From NCBI GenBank assembly GCA_050249835.1, contig JBFWPT010000014.1:1-64000 (forward strand): DNA of 64,000 nt, in the 5' to 3' direction. The notes under the pieces are model-generated. The model saw nothing but the letters and a program-made list of their open reading frames with translations, was not told the origin of the DNA and ran no database searches. The stretch comes from Miltoncostaea sp050249835. GTDB lineage: Bacteria; Actinomycetota; Thermoleophilia; Miltoncostaeales; Miltoncostaeaceae. This document shows positions 16,475 to 24,437 of this stretch, piece by piece (the first letter of the stretch is position 1; each line of letters starts with the position of its first letter). Made by a program: the position numbers and the translations under genes.

Positions 16475-16693
16475 TCAGGCGGTGAGCGGCTCGGCCGGCG
16501 CCAGGTGGGCGCCCGCGCTGACGAGGCGGCGGTAGTCGACGACGGCGGCGATGACCTCGTCCACGGTCTCGGAGACGAGCACGCGGCGCCGGTCCATCAT
16601 CAGGATGTGCGTGTCGGGCGTGGCCTCGACGGTGAGGATGAGCTCCGCGTTGAGCGTCATCTCGTCGCCGTTGAGGCGGTGAAGGGTGATCAC
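16475..16693 (-). CDS. flbD: FlbD family flagellar protein (FlbD/SwrD)
   Basis: Protein of 72 residues starting MITLHRLNGDEMTLNAELILTVEATPDTHILM, which is the whole FlbD family domain. The homologue SwrD in Bacillus raises motor power by acting on the stators, and here the gene stands directly before motA and motB. The start is GTG 16693 with GGAGG six bases upstream. A flagellar promoter lies at 16748-16774, about 55 bases upstream. Confidence 0.9.
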   Translation of the reverse strand: MITLHRLNGDEMTLNAELILTVEATPDTHILMMDRRRVLVSETVDEVIAAVVDYRRLVSAGAHLAPAEPLTA

Positions 16694-16747
16694 GGGGTTC
16701 CTCCGGAACGTGGCGGGCCGGGTCCGGTCGGGGCTCGCTCAGCCCCT

Positions 16748-16774
16748 CTATCGGTCACCCGGCCCGCCGGTTGA
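16748..16774 (-). promoter_or_regulatory. Flagellar sigma (SigD/FliA-like) promoter for flbD-motA-motB-fliL
   Basis: Minus strand TCAA-N15-ACCGATAG. It is the only one of the eight with A in place of the first G of the -10 box. It lies in the 126-base gap between flgE and flbD, so stator genes can be made independently of the hook genes. Confidence 0.68.
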
Positions 16775-16783
16775 GCGGCTGGG

Positions 16784-16815
16784 CCGCCCTATGGCGCCCC
16801 AGCCCGCCCTATGGC
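16784..16815. repeat. Two direct copies of CCGCCCTATGGC, 20 bases apart
   Basis: Identical 12-base copies at 16784-16795 and 16804-16815, between the flgE stop and the flbD promoter. The 20-base period is about two helical turns, which would suit a protein binding side by side. No regulator is known for it. Confidence 0.4.
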
Positions 16816-16819
16816 CTTA

Positions 16820-17677
16820 CTAGCGCTTGAGGTTCACCAGCTCGTTCAGCATCTCGTCGGACGTGGTGATCGCCCGGCCGTTCGCCTGGAAGCCGCGCTG
16901 CGCGATGATCATGTTCGTGAACTCGAGGGCGAGGTCCACGTTGCTCATCTCGAGGGCGCCCGGCACGACGTTGCCGTGACCGGCGGCGCCGCCCGGCGCG
17001 CCGTTGACGGCGGCGCCGGAGTTGTTGGAGGCGCGCCACAGGTTGTCGCCGGCGCGCTCGAGGCCTGGGGCGTTCGCGAACTTGGCGAGGCTCAGGGTGC
17101 CGATGAGCGTGGCGGTGCCCGCCGTGGAGATGGCGGTGACGCCGCCGGCGGCGTCCACGTTGATCGCGGCCGTCGTGGCCGGGTCGACCTGCAGGCGGCC
17201 GACGTTGCCGGTGGCGGCGACGACGCCGAGGACGTACTGGCCCTTGGTCGTCACGAGGTGCCCGGCGCTGTCGAACGAGAAGTTGCCGGCGCGGGTGTAG
17301 ACCTCGCCGCCGGCGGTCATGTCGTTGCCGCCGGTGCCGCCGAAGGTGGCGCCCGCCGCGGCGACGCGGAAGAAGCCGTCGCCCTGGATCATCATGTCCG
17401 TCACGACGCCGGTGCTCTGGGCGTTGCCCTGGGTCATCAGCGTGTCGATCGAGTTGAGCGCCATGCCCAGGCCCACCTGGCGCGGGTTGGTGCCGCCGAT
17501 GCTCGGGGGCACGGGCGCGCCGGCGCCGGAGAGGTTCTGGTACAGCGAGTCCTTGAACGACGTCCGCTGCGCCTTGAAGCCGAACGTGTTCACGTTGGAG
17601 ATGTTCGAGGCCAGCGTGTCCATCATGGTCTGGTGGTTCCGCAGACCGGACACGGCGGCGAACATGGAACGCATCAT
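16820..17677 (-). CDS. flgE: Flagellar hook protein FlgE (short form)
   Basis: Hook subunit of 285 residues. The N-terminus has the rod/hook signature (MFAAVSGLRNHQTMMDTLASNISNVNTFGFKAQRTSFKD), and the C-terminus ends EMSNVDLALEFTNMIIAQRGFQANGRAITTSDEMLNELVNLKR. The protein is much shorter than enteric FlgE but close to the Bacillus hook protein. Position after flgD and the FlgD-associated small gene supports hook over FlgG rod; FlgG-like function cannot be fully excluded. Separated by 84 bases from the upstream gene. Confidence 0.87.
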   Translation of the reverse strand: MMRSMFAAVSGLRNHQTMMDTLASNISNVNTFGFKAQRTSFKDSLYQNLSGAGAPVPPSIGGTNPRQVGLGMALNSIDTLMTQGNAQSTGVVTDMMIQGDGFFRVAAAGATFGGTGGNDMTAGGEVYTRAGNFSFDSAGHLVTTKGQYVLGVVAATGNVGRLQVDPATTAAINVDAAGGVTAISTAGTATLIGTLSLAKFANAPGLERAGDNLWRASNNSGAAVNGAPGGAAGHGNVVPGALEMSNVDLALEFTNMIIAQRGFQANGRAITTSDEMLNELVNLKR

Positions 17678-17761
17678 GGGGGTGGGTTTCCTTTCCCTGG
17701 TGCGGCGCCGGCCCCCTCCATGAGGTCCAGCCGGCTCCGCGGGTATCCGTACGGCGGGTGG

Positions 17762-18160
17762 TTAGCCGACGACCGCGCTGTCGATGTTGGTGAAGACCTG
17801 GTCCCGCATCCCTGCCTGGTCGACCGCGGTGATGACGGTGCGGTTGGTCACCGACACCACGAAGGCCATCCCGTCCATGAGCACGACGCTCTCGCGCCCG
17901 CCCTTGGCCGCCAGCTTGTCCACGGCCCCCTCGAGGCGCGCCTGCGTCTCGGGGGTGATGCTGATCTCGCGCTGGGTGAGGCGCTGCACCGCGTGGGCGC
18001 TCCAGCGCAGGGCGCCGGAGGGCTCGCTCGGGCGCAGCTTCTCGCCCAGGATCCGGTCGAACCCGGCCGCCGCCGCGGAATCCGCGCGACGGACCGGCGC
18101 GACCGGCGCCGCACCCCCGACGGGGGTGACGGCCGCGACGCGGGTGGGCTCCGTGCTCAC
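17762..18160 (-). CDS. Flagellar operon protein of the TIGR02530 (flg_new) family
   Basis: Protein of 132 residues with a disordered Ala/Pro start and a conserved C-terminal domain: ALRWSAHAVQRLTQREISITPETQARLEGAVDKLAAKGGRESVVLMDGMAFVVSVTNRTVITAV. This is the small gene that stands between flgD and flgE in Firmicutes and relatives, and its role there is probably in hook assembly or length control. It overlaps the flgD stop as ATGA-type coupling (4 bases). Confidence 0.82.
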   Translation of the reverse strand: MSTEPTRVAAVTPVGGAAPVAPVRRADSAAAAGFDRILGEKLRPSEPSGALRWSAHAVQRLTQREISITPETQARLEGAVDKLAAKGGRESVVLMDGMAFVVSVTNRTVITAVDQAGMRDQVFTNIDSAVVG

Positions 18161-18588
18161 GGGCCCACCGTCTGGACGAGGGACACGTCCACGTCCACGC
18201 CGTTGACGACGAGGCTCATGCCGCGCCCGTCACCGGACACCTTCAGGCTCTGCACCGTCCCCGAGACGGGGGTGGTCGCGCCCTCGGGCAGGTAGGTGAC
18301 GTTCTTGCCGATGAGCGACGCGCCCTGGGAGAGCTGGCCGCTCAGGGTGAGCGCCTTCATGTCCTTGGCGAGGCTCGTCATCTGCTCGAGCTGCGAGAAC
18401 TGGGCCATCTGGGCGATGAACTCGGTGTCCTTCATCGGCTCCAGCGGGTTCTGGCCCTTGATCTGGCCGGCCAGGATCTTGAGGAACCCGTCCGACGAGA
18501 AGATGTCGGTCTGCTCCTTGACCGGGGGGGCCGCCGGCGTGGGGACGTAGGGCCCCGTGACCGGGTTCGGGGTGGTGGGGGTCGGCAT
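18157..18588 (-). CDS. flgD: Flagellar hook assembly (capping) protein FlgD
   Basis: Scaffold protein that caps the growing hook. The 143-residue protein has the FlgD N-terminal signature FSSDGFLKILAGQIKGQNPLEPMKDTEFIAQMAQFSQLEQMTSLAKDM (30-77), followed by a short domain with SLIGKNVTYLPEG. A Pro/Thr-rich start precedes it. The start ATG 18588 is set by AGGAGG at 18595-18600, six bases upstream; an upstream in-frame ATG at 18696 lies inside an inserted element and is rejected. Compact C-terminus, as in Bacillus FlgD. Confidence 0.92.
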   Translation of the reverse strand: MPTPTTPNPVTGPYVPTPAAPPVKEQTDIFSSDGFLKILAGQIKGQNPLEPMKDTEFIAQMAQFSQLEQMTSLAKDMKALTLSGQLSQGASLIGKNVTYLPEGATTPVSGTVQSLKVSGDGRGMSLVVNGVDVDVSLVQTVGP

Positions 18589-18599
18589 CCGTGCCCTCC

Positions 18600-18766
18600 T
18601 AGGAGCCTGTCGGGAAACAAAGGCCGTGCGGCCCGCCGAGCGAAAACCAAGCGATTCGGTGGCCGCGGCCAATGCCGATGCTGGTTGCATCGTCATTGCC
18701 GCGGACGCCGAAGGGCGCCGGTTTGCAGCCGGCGGACGTGCGGTCGACTTTCACGACAGGCTCCTA
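18600..18766. mobile_element. Small non-autonomous inverted-repeat element (MITE-like) at a TA target between fliK and flgD
   Basis: The ends are GGAGCCTGTCGGGAAA (from 18602) and, on the other strand, GGAGCCTGTCGTGAAA (from 18764), matching 15 of 16. Each end is flanked by TA (18600-18601 and 18765-18766). The 163-base body has no coding capacity and reads less G+C-rich than its neighbours, with AAC/AAA runs. Removing the body and one TA gives GCT TAG GAGGGCACGG ATG: the fliK stop, a TAGGAGG ribosome site and the flgD start, a normal operon junction. TA duplication is typical of the IS630/Tc1-mariner group, so it is probably a MITE of that group (inference). Confidence 0.7.
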
Positions 18767-19999
18767 AGCCAGCAGGTCGAGGCCGCCGGCGGCGCCGGTG
18801 GCGGCAGTGGTGGACGGGGCGGCGCCGGGCGTCATGCCGTCGCCGTCGGCCGGCTCCCCGCCGCGCGTGGAGGCGTCCTGCCCGCGCGTGGAGGAGTGGG
18901 CGTCCCGGGGGTCCTGGCCGCTGTAGGCAACGTCCAGGGAGTCCAGGGAGTAGCCGAGGTCGCCGAGGGACGAGTCCAGGTGCTGCAGCGACTGCTGCAG
19001 CAGGCGGGCCGCCTCGGGACGGTCCGCCACGATCTGGGCCTGCAGGACGCCGTCGGTCATCGTGACCCGGATCGTCAGGTGGCCGAGGTCGGGCGGGCGG
19101 AGGTTGATGAGGAGCTCACGGCCCCCCTCGCGCACCGCCATCTGGACCTTGTGCCCGAGCTCGCGGGCGAGCTCGAACGGAGTGGTCAGCGCACCGGGCC
19201 GCGTCAGTCCGTCGAGCGGGCTCGTGTGCGTGACGGCCGGGGCCGGGGTCGCCAGGGCGACCGGCGGCGCCGGGGTCTCGGAGGTGGCGGCCTTCGGCAC
19301 CGCCGCCGCGGCATCCTGCCGCGGCGGGGGTGCCGGGGCCGGTGCGTCGTCCGTGACGACCGGCGCCACCGGGCCCTGCACGGCCGGCTCCTCCGCCTGG
19401 CTGAGCGTGAGCGTCAGCGTGGCGGCGGCCGGGGTCGTGGCGGTGCCCGCGGTCGCGGCCGGCGTCGTGCCGGCGGCCGGGGCGTCGGACGTCGCGGCGA
19501 GCGCGGCGGCCTGGGCCGGGGTGGTCTGGGTGGTGGCCGCGGCGTCGGCCGTCGCCGGCACGAGGCCGGGCGGCGGGGCGACGACGGCGGCCACGGGCGC
19601 GGCGGCCGTCCCGGCCACCGTGCCTGCCGCGGGCGCGGCGGGTGCCGCCTCGCCGGTGAGGGCGGCGGCGGCCGCGGCCGGCGCGGCCACGACGACGGCG
19701 GCCGCGATCACGGCCGCGACGTCGGCGGGTGCGACGGTCGCGTCTGCTGAGGCGTCGGCGTCGGCGACGACCTCGGTGGGCAGCTCCCCGATCTGGGGTC
19801 CGGCTGCGTCTGCGTTCTGGTCACCACCGGTCGCGTCCCGGGGGGGTGCGCTGTGGCCTTCGAGCACGGCCACGAAACCCCCGTCCCCCGTCTCGACCAG
19901 GTCACCGGTCGCGCCGTCGGTGGCGCCCCGGCTCCCCGATGCGGAGGAGCTTCCCCGGCTCGCGGCCACCGGCGGCGGCCCGAGCTGTGCTGTCGTCAT
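18764..19999 (-). CDS. fliK: Flagellar hook-length control protein FliK
   Basis: Molecular ruler of 411 residues. The first ~290 residues are very Ala/Pro/Thr/Val-rich and probably unfolded, as is usual for the ruler part. The C-terminal FliK domain is clear: FELARELGHKVQMAVREGGRELLINLRPPDLGHLTIRVTMTDGVLQAQIVADRPEAARLLQQSLQHLDSSLGDLGYSLDSLDV (about 265-350). A Gly/Ala tail follows. The stop TAG lies at the edge of the inserted repeat element and would be the same without it. It follows fliJ after 117 bases with a weak own promoter. Confidence 0.9.
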   Translation of the reverse strand: MTTAQLGPPPVAASRGSSSASGSRGATDGATGDLVETGDGGFVAVLEGHSAPPRDATGGDQNADAAGPQIGELPTEVVADADASADATVAPADVAAVIAAAVVVAAPAAAAAALTGEAAPAAPAAGTVAGTAAAPVAAVVAPPPGLVPATADAAATTQTTPAQAAALAATSDAPAAGTTPAATAGTATTPAAATLTLTLSQAEEPAVQGPVAPVVTDDAPAPAPPPRQDAAAAVPKAATSETPAPPVALATPAPAVTHTSPLDGLTRPGALTTPFELARELGHKVQMAVREGGRELLINLRPPDLGHLTIRVTMTDGVLQAQIVADRPEAARLLQQSLQHLDSSLGDLGYSLDSLDVAYSGQDPRDAHSSTRGQDASTRGGEPADGDGMTPGAAPSTTAATGAAGGLDLLA

Positions 20000-20060
20000 G
20001 CCATCAACACCGTCCTTCCTGGTCGGCGGTCGAGCGGAGGCGCGTCGTGCGCCCTGGGTC

Positions 20061-20088
20061 CTATCGGCAGATCGGGGCGCGTTCCCGA
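20061..20088 (-). promoter_or_regulatory. Possible weak flagellar promoter for fliK
   Basis: Minus strand has a full -10 box GCCGATAG, but the -35 is TCGG at 16 bases rather than TCAA at 15. It lies 62 bases before the fliK start. Listed as a candidate only. Confidence 0.35.
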
Positions 20089-20116
20089 GCCGGGCGGCAG
20101 CGGCCGCTCGGGCGGG

Positions 20117-20578
20117 TCACGCCGCGGCGCCGACGCGGGGACGGGCGACCCGGCGCATCGCCAGCTCGTCCATCGCCACGGCCTCGATGCGGAGCTCCTC
20201 CAGCCGGTGGCGCTCCTCGTGGCGCGCGCGGAGCTGGGTGAGGGCCTCCCGGTCCTGGCTGGCCTTCACCAGATCGGCGCGGCGCTCGTCGGCCACGACC
20301 TCCAGGCGGCCCACCATCCCCCGCTCGTGCGCGGCGCGCTGGCGGGCGAACGCGAGCTCCTCATGGCCGGCGCGCAGCCGGTCGAGCTCCGCGGGGCCGT
20401 CCATGAGCGCGCGGAGGCGCTCCAGCCCCGTCTGCACCGCCTCCTCGGCGGCGACGGCCCGCGCCTGCTGCGCCGCGACCGCGGACATCGCCTGCGCCAG
20501 CTCCTGGCGGGCGAGGTCCTCGCGGCGGGCCCGGTGGTCGAGCACCTGCTCGAGCCGGAAGCGGAAGCGGTTGCTCAC
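20117..20578 (-). CDS. fliJ: Flagellar export chaperone FliJ
   Basis: Coiled-coil protein of 153 residues that connects the FliI ATPase ring to the export gate. It begins MSNRFRFRLEQVLDHRARREDLARQEL, a typical FliJ start, then continues as one long charged helix (heptads of Ala/Leu with Glu/Arg). The start GTG 20578 lies 7 bases after the -10 box of a flagellar promoter, so the mRNA is probably leaderless. In most genomes fliJ directly follows fliI; here a CBS-domain gene and a gap lie between them. Confidence 0.87.
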   Translation of the reverse strand: MSNRFRFRLEQVLDHRARREDLARQELAQAMSAVAAQQARAVAAEEAVQTGLERLRALMDGPAELDRLRAGHEELAFARQRAAHERGMVGRLEVVADERRADLVKASQDREALTQLRARHEERHRLEELRIEAVAMDELAMRRVARPRVGAAA

Positions 20579-20585
20579 GCACCCC

Positions 20586-20612
20586 TTATCGGCCCGGGTG
20601 CCCGGACCTTGA
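20586..20612 (-). promoter_or_regulatory. Flagellar sigma (SigD/FliA-like) promoter for fliJ
   Basis: Minus strand TCAA-N15-GCCGATAA, with a perfect consensus -10 box. It gives fliJ and the genes downstream (fliK, flgD, flgE) an independent promoter after the CBS-gene interruption. Confidence 0.75.
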
Positions 20613-20705
20613 CGCGCATGGACGAAACATGGAGGGGTGCCCGGCGTGAGCCCCCCGCAGGGCCGCCGTGCGCGCGCCGGCGACCCCGCGAACCCTCCTG
20701 GATCG

Positions 20706-21116
20706 CTAGCCGGTCGCGGCCCCCGCCCCGGCGACCCCGGACGGGGTGAAGCCGCCCACGCGCACGACGTCGCGCATGGACAGGATCCCCGCCAGGTCGG
20801 ATCCGTCGAACACGAGCACGTGGCGCACCCCGTGCTTCACCATCGTCGCGGCCGCGTCGGCGATCGGCCACTCGGGGGCGGCGCTCACGACGTCGAGCGT
20901 CATGTGGTCCTCGACGTACGCGCTGGCCGGATCGCGCCCGGCGGCGACGGCGCGCAGCAGGTCGCGCTCGGTCACCACCGCGGGCCCGGGGAGGGTCCCG
21001 TCGAGCACGACCGCGGCACCGGTCCGGTGCTGCACCATCCTGGTGGCGGCCTGCTGGAGGGTGTGCTCCGGTCCCACGATCGCGCTGATGGGGCTCATGG
21101 CGTCCTTGACCCTCAT
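20706..21116 (-). CDS. CBS-domain pair protein
   Basis: Cytoplasmic protein of 136 residues made of two CBS repeats only: MRVKDAMSPISAIVGPEHTLQQAATRMVQHRTGAAVVLDG (1-40) and VEDHMTLDVVSAAPEWPIADAAATMVKHGVRHVLVFDGSDLAGILSMRDVVR (73-124). Stand-alone CBS pairs bind adenine nucleotides and regulate partners. The start ATG 21116 has GAGAGAGGG upstream. It sits between fliI and fliJ on the same strand, but 191 bases after fliI and 127 before fliJ. A flagellar role is not shown. Confidence 0.87.
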   Translation of the reverse strand: MRVKDAMSPISAIVGPEHTLQQAATRMVQHRTGAAVVLDGTLPGPAVVTERDLLRAVAAGRDPASAYVEDHMTLDVVSAAPEWPIADAAATMVKHGVRHVLVFDGSDLAGILSMRDVVRVGGFTPSGVAGAGAATG

Positions 21117-21307
21117 CGCTGCCCTCTCTCGTGACGATTGTTGCGAGGGGCGTAGGGTGCCATGCCGCCGAGGGGGTTTCAACCGGCCGTGCGGCCAGAA
21201 TTGCGGACGAGCGGCCTCGCGCGGCGGCTTCGCCGCTCATCGCGCGGTCGGCCGCATCGGCATCACCGGCTCCCGCCGGGAATGGATGCCGGAAGACCAG
21301 CTCGGGA
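21117..21307. other. Intergenic region between fliI and the CBS gene with a small hairpin
   Basis: No coding capacity recognised. It has an exact 6-base stem hairpin GCGGCG-GCTT-CGCCGC (about 21220-21235) without a T-run and a GGCCGTGCGGCC palindrome. Either might slow transcription after fliI. No strong promoter could be assigned for the CBS gene. Confidence 0.35.
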
Positions 21308-22753
21308 TCAGGCGGGCACGACCTCGACCCCTGGGGGCAACGGATCGAATGCCCCGGTCAGGCCGCCGGACGGAGCCGCCGCCGCCGCGGGGTCGGGGAC
21401 GCCGAACGGGTCCTCCCCCACCACGGGCCCGCCCATCCCGCCCAGGGCGAGCAGGCGCCCGAGGGCCTCGTCGCGGCTGTACGGGTCGTGGGTGCCCTGG
21501 CAGAGGAAGCCGTCGATGTCGCCGAGCTTCGCCCGGGCCTCGTCCACGAGGGGGTCGGAGCCCGGCACGTAGGCGCCGATGGCGATGAGGTCCTCGGCCC
21601 GCTTGTGGGCGGCGAGCAGGCCGCGCAGGCGGCCGCCGGCGTCCAGGTGCTCCTTGGACAGCAGCTGGGGCGCGAGCCGCGACACGGACTGGAGCACGTC
21701 GATCGCCGGGTAGTGGTTGCGGTGCGCCAGCGATCGGGACAGCACGATGTGGCCGTCCAGGATCGAGCGCACGGCGTCGGCGACCGGCTCGTTCATGTCG
21801 TCCCCGTCCACGAGGACGGTGTAGAGCGCGGTGATGCTCCCGACGGGCGCGGTGCCGGCGCGCTCCAGCAGCCGCGGCAGCATCGCGAACACCGACGGCG
21901 TGTAGCCGCGGGTGGCGGGCGGCTCGCCGATCGCGAGGCCCACCTCGCGCTGGGCGGTCGCCAGGCGGGTGACCGAGTCCATCATCAGCAGCACGTCGGC
22001 GCCGCCGTCGCGGAAGTACTCGGCGATCGTCGTGGCGACGAAGGCGGCCTTGATGCGCACGAGCGCGGGCTGGTCGGAGGTGGCGACCACCACGACGGAG
22101 CGGGCGAGGCCCTCGGGGCCGAGGTCGTGCTCGATGAACTCGCGCACCTCGCGGCCGCGCTCGCCGACGAGGGCGATGACGTTGACGTCGGCGCTCGTGG
22201 CGCGCGCCATCATGCCGAGGGTCGTGCTCTTGCCCACGCCGGAGCCGGCGAAGATGCCGATGCGCTGGCCGCGGCCGCAGGGCATGAGCGCGTCGATGGC
22301 GCGCACGCCGAGGGTGAGCGGGGTGCGGATGGTGGGCCGGCCGAGCAGGTCCGGGGGCGGGGCGTCGATCGGGCGCCGGGCCTCCACCTGCAGGGGCGGG
22401 CCGCCGTCGATGGGGCGGCCGAGGCCGTCCAGGACCCGGCCGAGCAGCCCGGCGCCGAGGTCCACGCGGACGGCGCCGCCGCTCGCCACGACGGTCTGGC
22501 CGGGGCCGATGCCCGCCGAGTCGCCGAGGGGCATGAGCAGCGTCTTGCCCTCGCGGAAGCCGACGACCTCGGCCTGCAGCGGCGGGCGGCCGGTGCGGTG
22601 GCCGGGGATCATGATCTCGCAGCGCTCACCCACGCTCGCCTCGGGGCCGCGGCTCTCGACGACGAGGCCGATCAGCTCCGAGACGCGCCCGTTGAGGCGG
22701 TAGGGGTCGAGCGCGCGCAGGCGCGACCGCGCGGGGGCGAGGTCGACGCTCAC
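21308..22753 (-). CDS. fliI: Flagellar export ATPase FliI
   Basis: Hexameric ATPase that energises substrate release for flagellar export. The 481-residue protein has Walker A GIFAGSGVGKST (about 160-171), Walker B GADVLLMMDSVTRLA and the family sequences LVGERGREVREFIE and EPPATRGYTPSVFAMLPRLLERAG. The C-terminal tail after about residue 440 is Ala/Gly/Pro-rich and longer than usual. The start overlaps fliH as a 4-base overlap. It ends the fliS-HDOD-flgB-to-fliI run. Confidence 0.95.
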   Translation of the reverse strand: MSVDLAPARSRLRALDPYRLNGRVSELIGLVVESRGPEASVGERCEIMIPGHRTGRPPLQAEVVGFREGKTLLMPLGDSAGIGPGQTVVASGGAVRVDLGAGLLGRVLDGLGRPIDGGPPLQVEARRPIDAPPPDLLGRPTIRTPLTLGVRAIDALMPCGRGQRIGIFAGSGVGKSTTLGMMARATSADVNVIALVGERGREVREFIEHDLGPEGLARSVVVVATSDQPALVRIKAAFVATTIAEYFRDGGADVLLMMDSVTRLATAQREVGLAIGEPPATRGYTPSVFAMLPRLLERAGTAPVGSITALYTVLVDGDDMNEPVADAVRSILDGHIVLSRSLAHRNHYPAIDVLQSVSRLAPQLLSKEHLDAGGRLRGLLAAHKRAEDLIAIGAYVPGSDPLVDEARAKLGDIDGFLCQGTHDPYSRDEALGRLLALGGMGGPVVGEDPFGVPDPAAAAAPSGGLTGAFDPLPPGVEVVPA

Positions 22754-23430
22754 GCGCGGGGCTCGACGAGCGACTCGTCCGGCGGGGCCGCGAGGGCCTC
22801 CAGCACCCGGGCGAGCTGGCTCTCGAAGGTGGCGTCCACGTCGCCGGCGACGGTCTGCAGCACGCAGGAGCCGGCGCCGATGCGCGGGTCGTCCACCACG
22901 TCGAGCCGCCCGATGCCGCCCATCTCGGCGAGGATCTCGGGCGCGGCCGCCCGGCAGGCGGCAAGGTCGGACGGGCTCACCATCACGACGAGGGCCGACC
23001 GGTCGGCGGCGCGGCGGATGGCGCCGCGCACCACGTCGGCGACCCGCTCCGGGCGCACGGCGACCTCGGCGCGCAGCAGCTTGGCCGCGATCTCCACGGC
23101 GAGGGCGGTGGCCTCGGCCCCCGCCTCGCGCTCGAGCTCCTCGGCGCGCGCGGCCAGGGCGCCGCCCGCGGTGAGAAGGGCCGACAGGACCTGCGCGACC
23201 TCGTCGCGCGCGACGGCGTGGCCGGCGGCGTAGCCCTCCTGGTGGGCGGCCGCGCGCAGCGATTCGGCCTCGGCGTGGGCCGCGGCGATGACGTGCTCGG
23301 CGTCGCGTCGCGCGCCCTCCATCACGGCCTCCGGGGAGCCGGGGAGCGGGGGCGGCGGCGCGGGACGGGCGCGCAGGGGCAGGGTGACCGGCGCCTCGGC
23401 GACGACCGCGCCGCGCAGCAGGCTAGGCAA
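22750..23430 (-). CDS. fliH: Flagellar export ATPase regulator FliH
   Basis: Regulator of FliI, 226 residues. The N-terminus is Pro-rich, then a long Ala/Glu helix with repeated AHAEAESLRAAAHQEGYAAGHAVARDEVAQVL, then the FliH/HrpE C-terminal domain (VEIAAKLLRAEVAVRPERVADVVRGAIRRAA; LAEMGGIGRLDVVDDPRIGAGSCVLQTVAGDVDATFESQLARVLEAL). The C-terminal DxRIGxGxC...GxVDA pattern is diagnostic. It overlaps the fliG end by 8 bases and the fliI start by 4. Confidence 0.9.
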   Translation of the reverse strand: MPSLLRGAVVAEAPVTLPLRARPAPPPPLPGSPEAVMEGARRDAEHVIAAAHAEAESLRAAAHQEGYAAGHAVARDEVAQVLSALLTAGGALAARAEELEREAGAEATALAVEIAAKLLRAEVAVRPERVADVVRGAIRRAADRSALVVMVSPSDLAACRAAAPEILAEMGGIGRLDVVDDPRIGAGSCVLQTVAGDVDATFESQLARVLEALAAPPDESLVEPRA

Positions 23431-24433
23431 TGAGGCCCTCCTCGCCGCCGCGCACGATCACGATGGAGCCGGCCTCCTCGAGGCGGCGGATGACGGCGAC
23501 GACCTTCTGCTGGGCCTCCTCGACGTCCTTGACCCGGACCGGGCCCATGAACTCGAGGTCCTCCTTGATGTTGAGGGCGGCGCGCTCGCTCATGTTGCGG
23601 AAGATCGCGTCCTGCACCTCGGCCGGCGTGCCCTTGAGGGCCATCGCCAGCTCCTTGGTGTCCACGTCGCGCAGCACCTGCTGGATCGACCGGTCGTCCA
23701 GCAGCACGATGTCCTCGAACAGGAACATCAGGCGGCGGACCTCGTCGGCGAGCTCCGGGTTCTGCTCCTCCAGCGTCTCGAGGATGGTGCGCTCGGTGGT
23801 GCGGTCGACCTGGTTGAGCAGGTCCACCAGCGATCGCAGGCCGCCGGCGGACGTGAAGTCCTGGTTGATGACGCTGCTCAGCTTGCGCTCCAGCACGCGC
23901 TCGATCTCGCGGATCACCTCGGGGGCGGTGCGGTCCATGAGCGCGATGCGCATGGCGACGTCCGCCTGCAGGTCGTCGGGCAGGGCGCTGATGACCTGGC
24001 CGGCCGTGTCGGGCGGCAGGTAGGCCAGGATGAGGGCGACCGTCTGCGGGTGCTCGTTGGCGATCACGTTGAGGATCTGCGAGGCGTCGGTGCGCCGCAG
24101 GAACTCGAACGGGCTCACCTGGATCGAGCTCGACAGGCGGTTCATCACCTCGTCGGCCTTGGCGTTGCCGAGCGCCTTCTCGAGCACCTGACGGGCGTAC
24201 TCCAGGCCGCCCTCGGAGATGTACTCCTGGGCCATCGCCGTCTCGTAGAACTCCTCGACGATCGCGCTCTTGCGGTCCGGCGCGATGTGGCCGATGCCCG
24301 CGATCTCGAGCGTGAGCTCGTCGATCTCGTCCTGGCGGAGGTGCTTGAACACCGCCGCCGAGGCGTCGGCGCCGAGCGAGACGAGGAGGATGGCGGCCTT
24401 CTGGCGGCCGCTCATGGCGGTGGCGGTTCCCAC
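23423..24433 (-). CDS. fliG: Flagellar motor switch protein FliG
   Basis: Rotor protein of 336 residues linking the MS ring to the stators. The N-terminal domain starts MSGRQKAAILLVSLGADASAAVFKHL, the middle has the EHPQTVALILAYLPPDTAGQVISALP motif, and the C-terminal torque helix LVLDDRS-like region (FLFEDIVLLDDRSIQQVLRDVDTKELAMALKG) carries the charged residues facing MotA. The start is GTG 24433, 4 bases after the fliF stop; ATG 24415 (MSGRQK) is an alternative giving 330 residues. Confidence 0.95.
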   Translation of the reverse strand: MGTATAMSGRQKAAILLVSLGADASAAVFKHLRQDEIDELTLEIAGIGHIAPDRKSAIVEEFYETAMAQEYISEGGLEYARQVLEKALGNAKADEVMNRLSSSIQVSPFEFLRRTDASQILNVIANEHPQTVALILAYLPPDTAGQVISALPDDLQADVAMRIALMDRTAPEVIREIERVLERKLSSVINQDFTSAGGLRSLVDLLNQVDRTTERTILETLEEQNPELADEVRRLMFLFEDIVLLDDRSIQQVLRDVDTKELAMALKGTPAEVQDAIFRNMSERAALNIKEDLEFMGPVRVKDVEEAQQKVVAVIRRLEEAGSIVIVRGGEEGLIA

Positions 24434-24437
24434 GGGG

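Noticed and set aside
18589..18696. FlgD start at ATG 18696
   Set aside because: That stretch belongs to the inserted inverted-repeat element; AGGAGG before 18588 sets the true start.
21171..21200. TTGAAA as a -35 box for the CBS gene
   Set aside because: No acceptable -10 at 16-19 bases.
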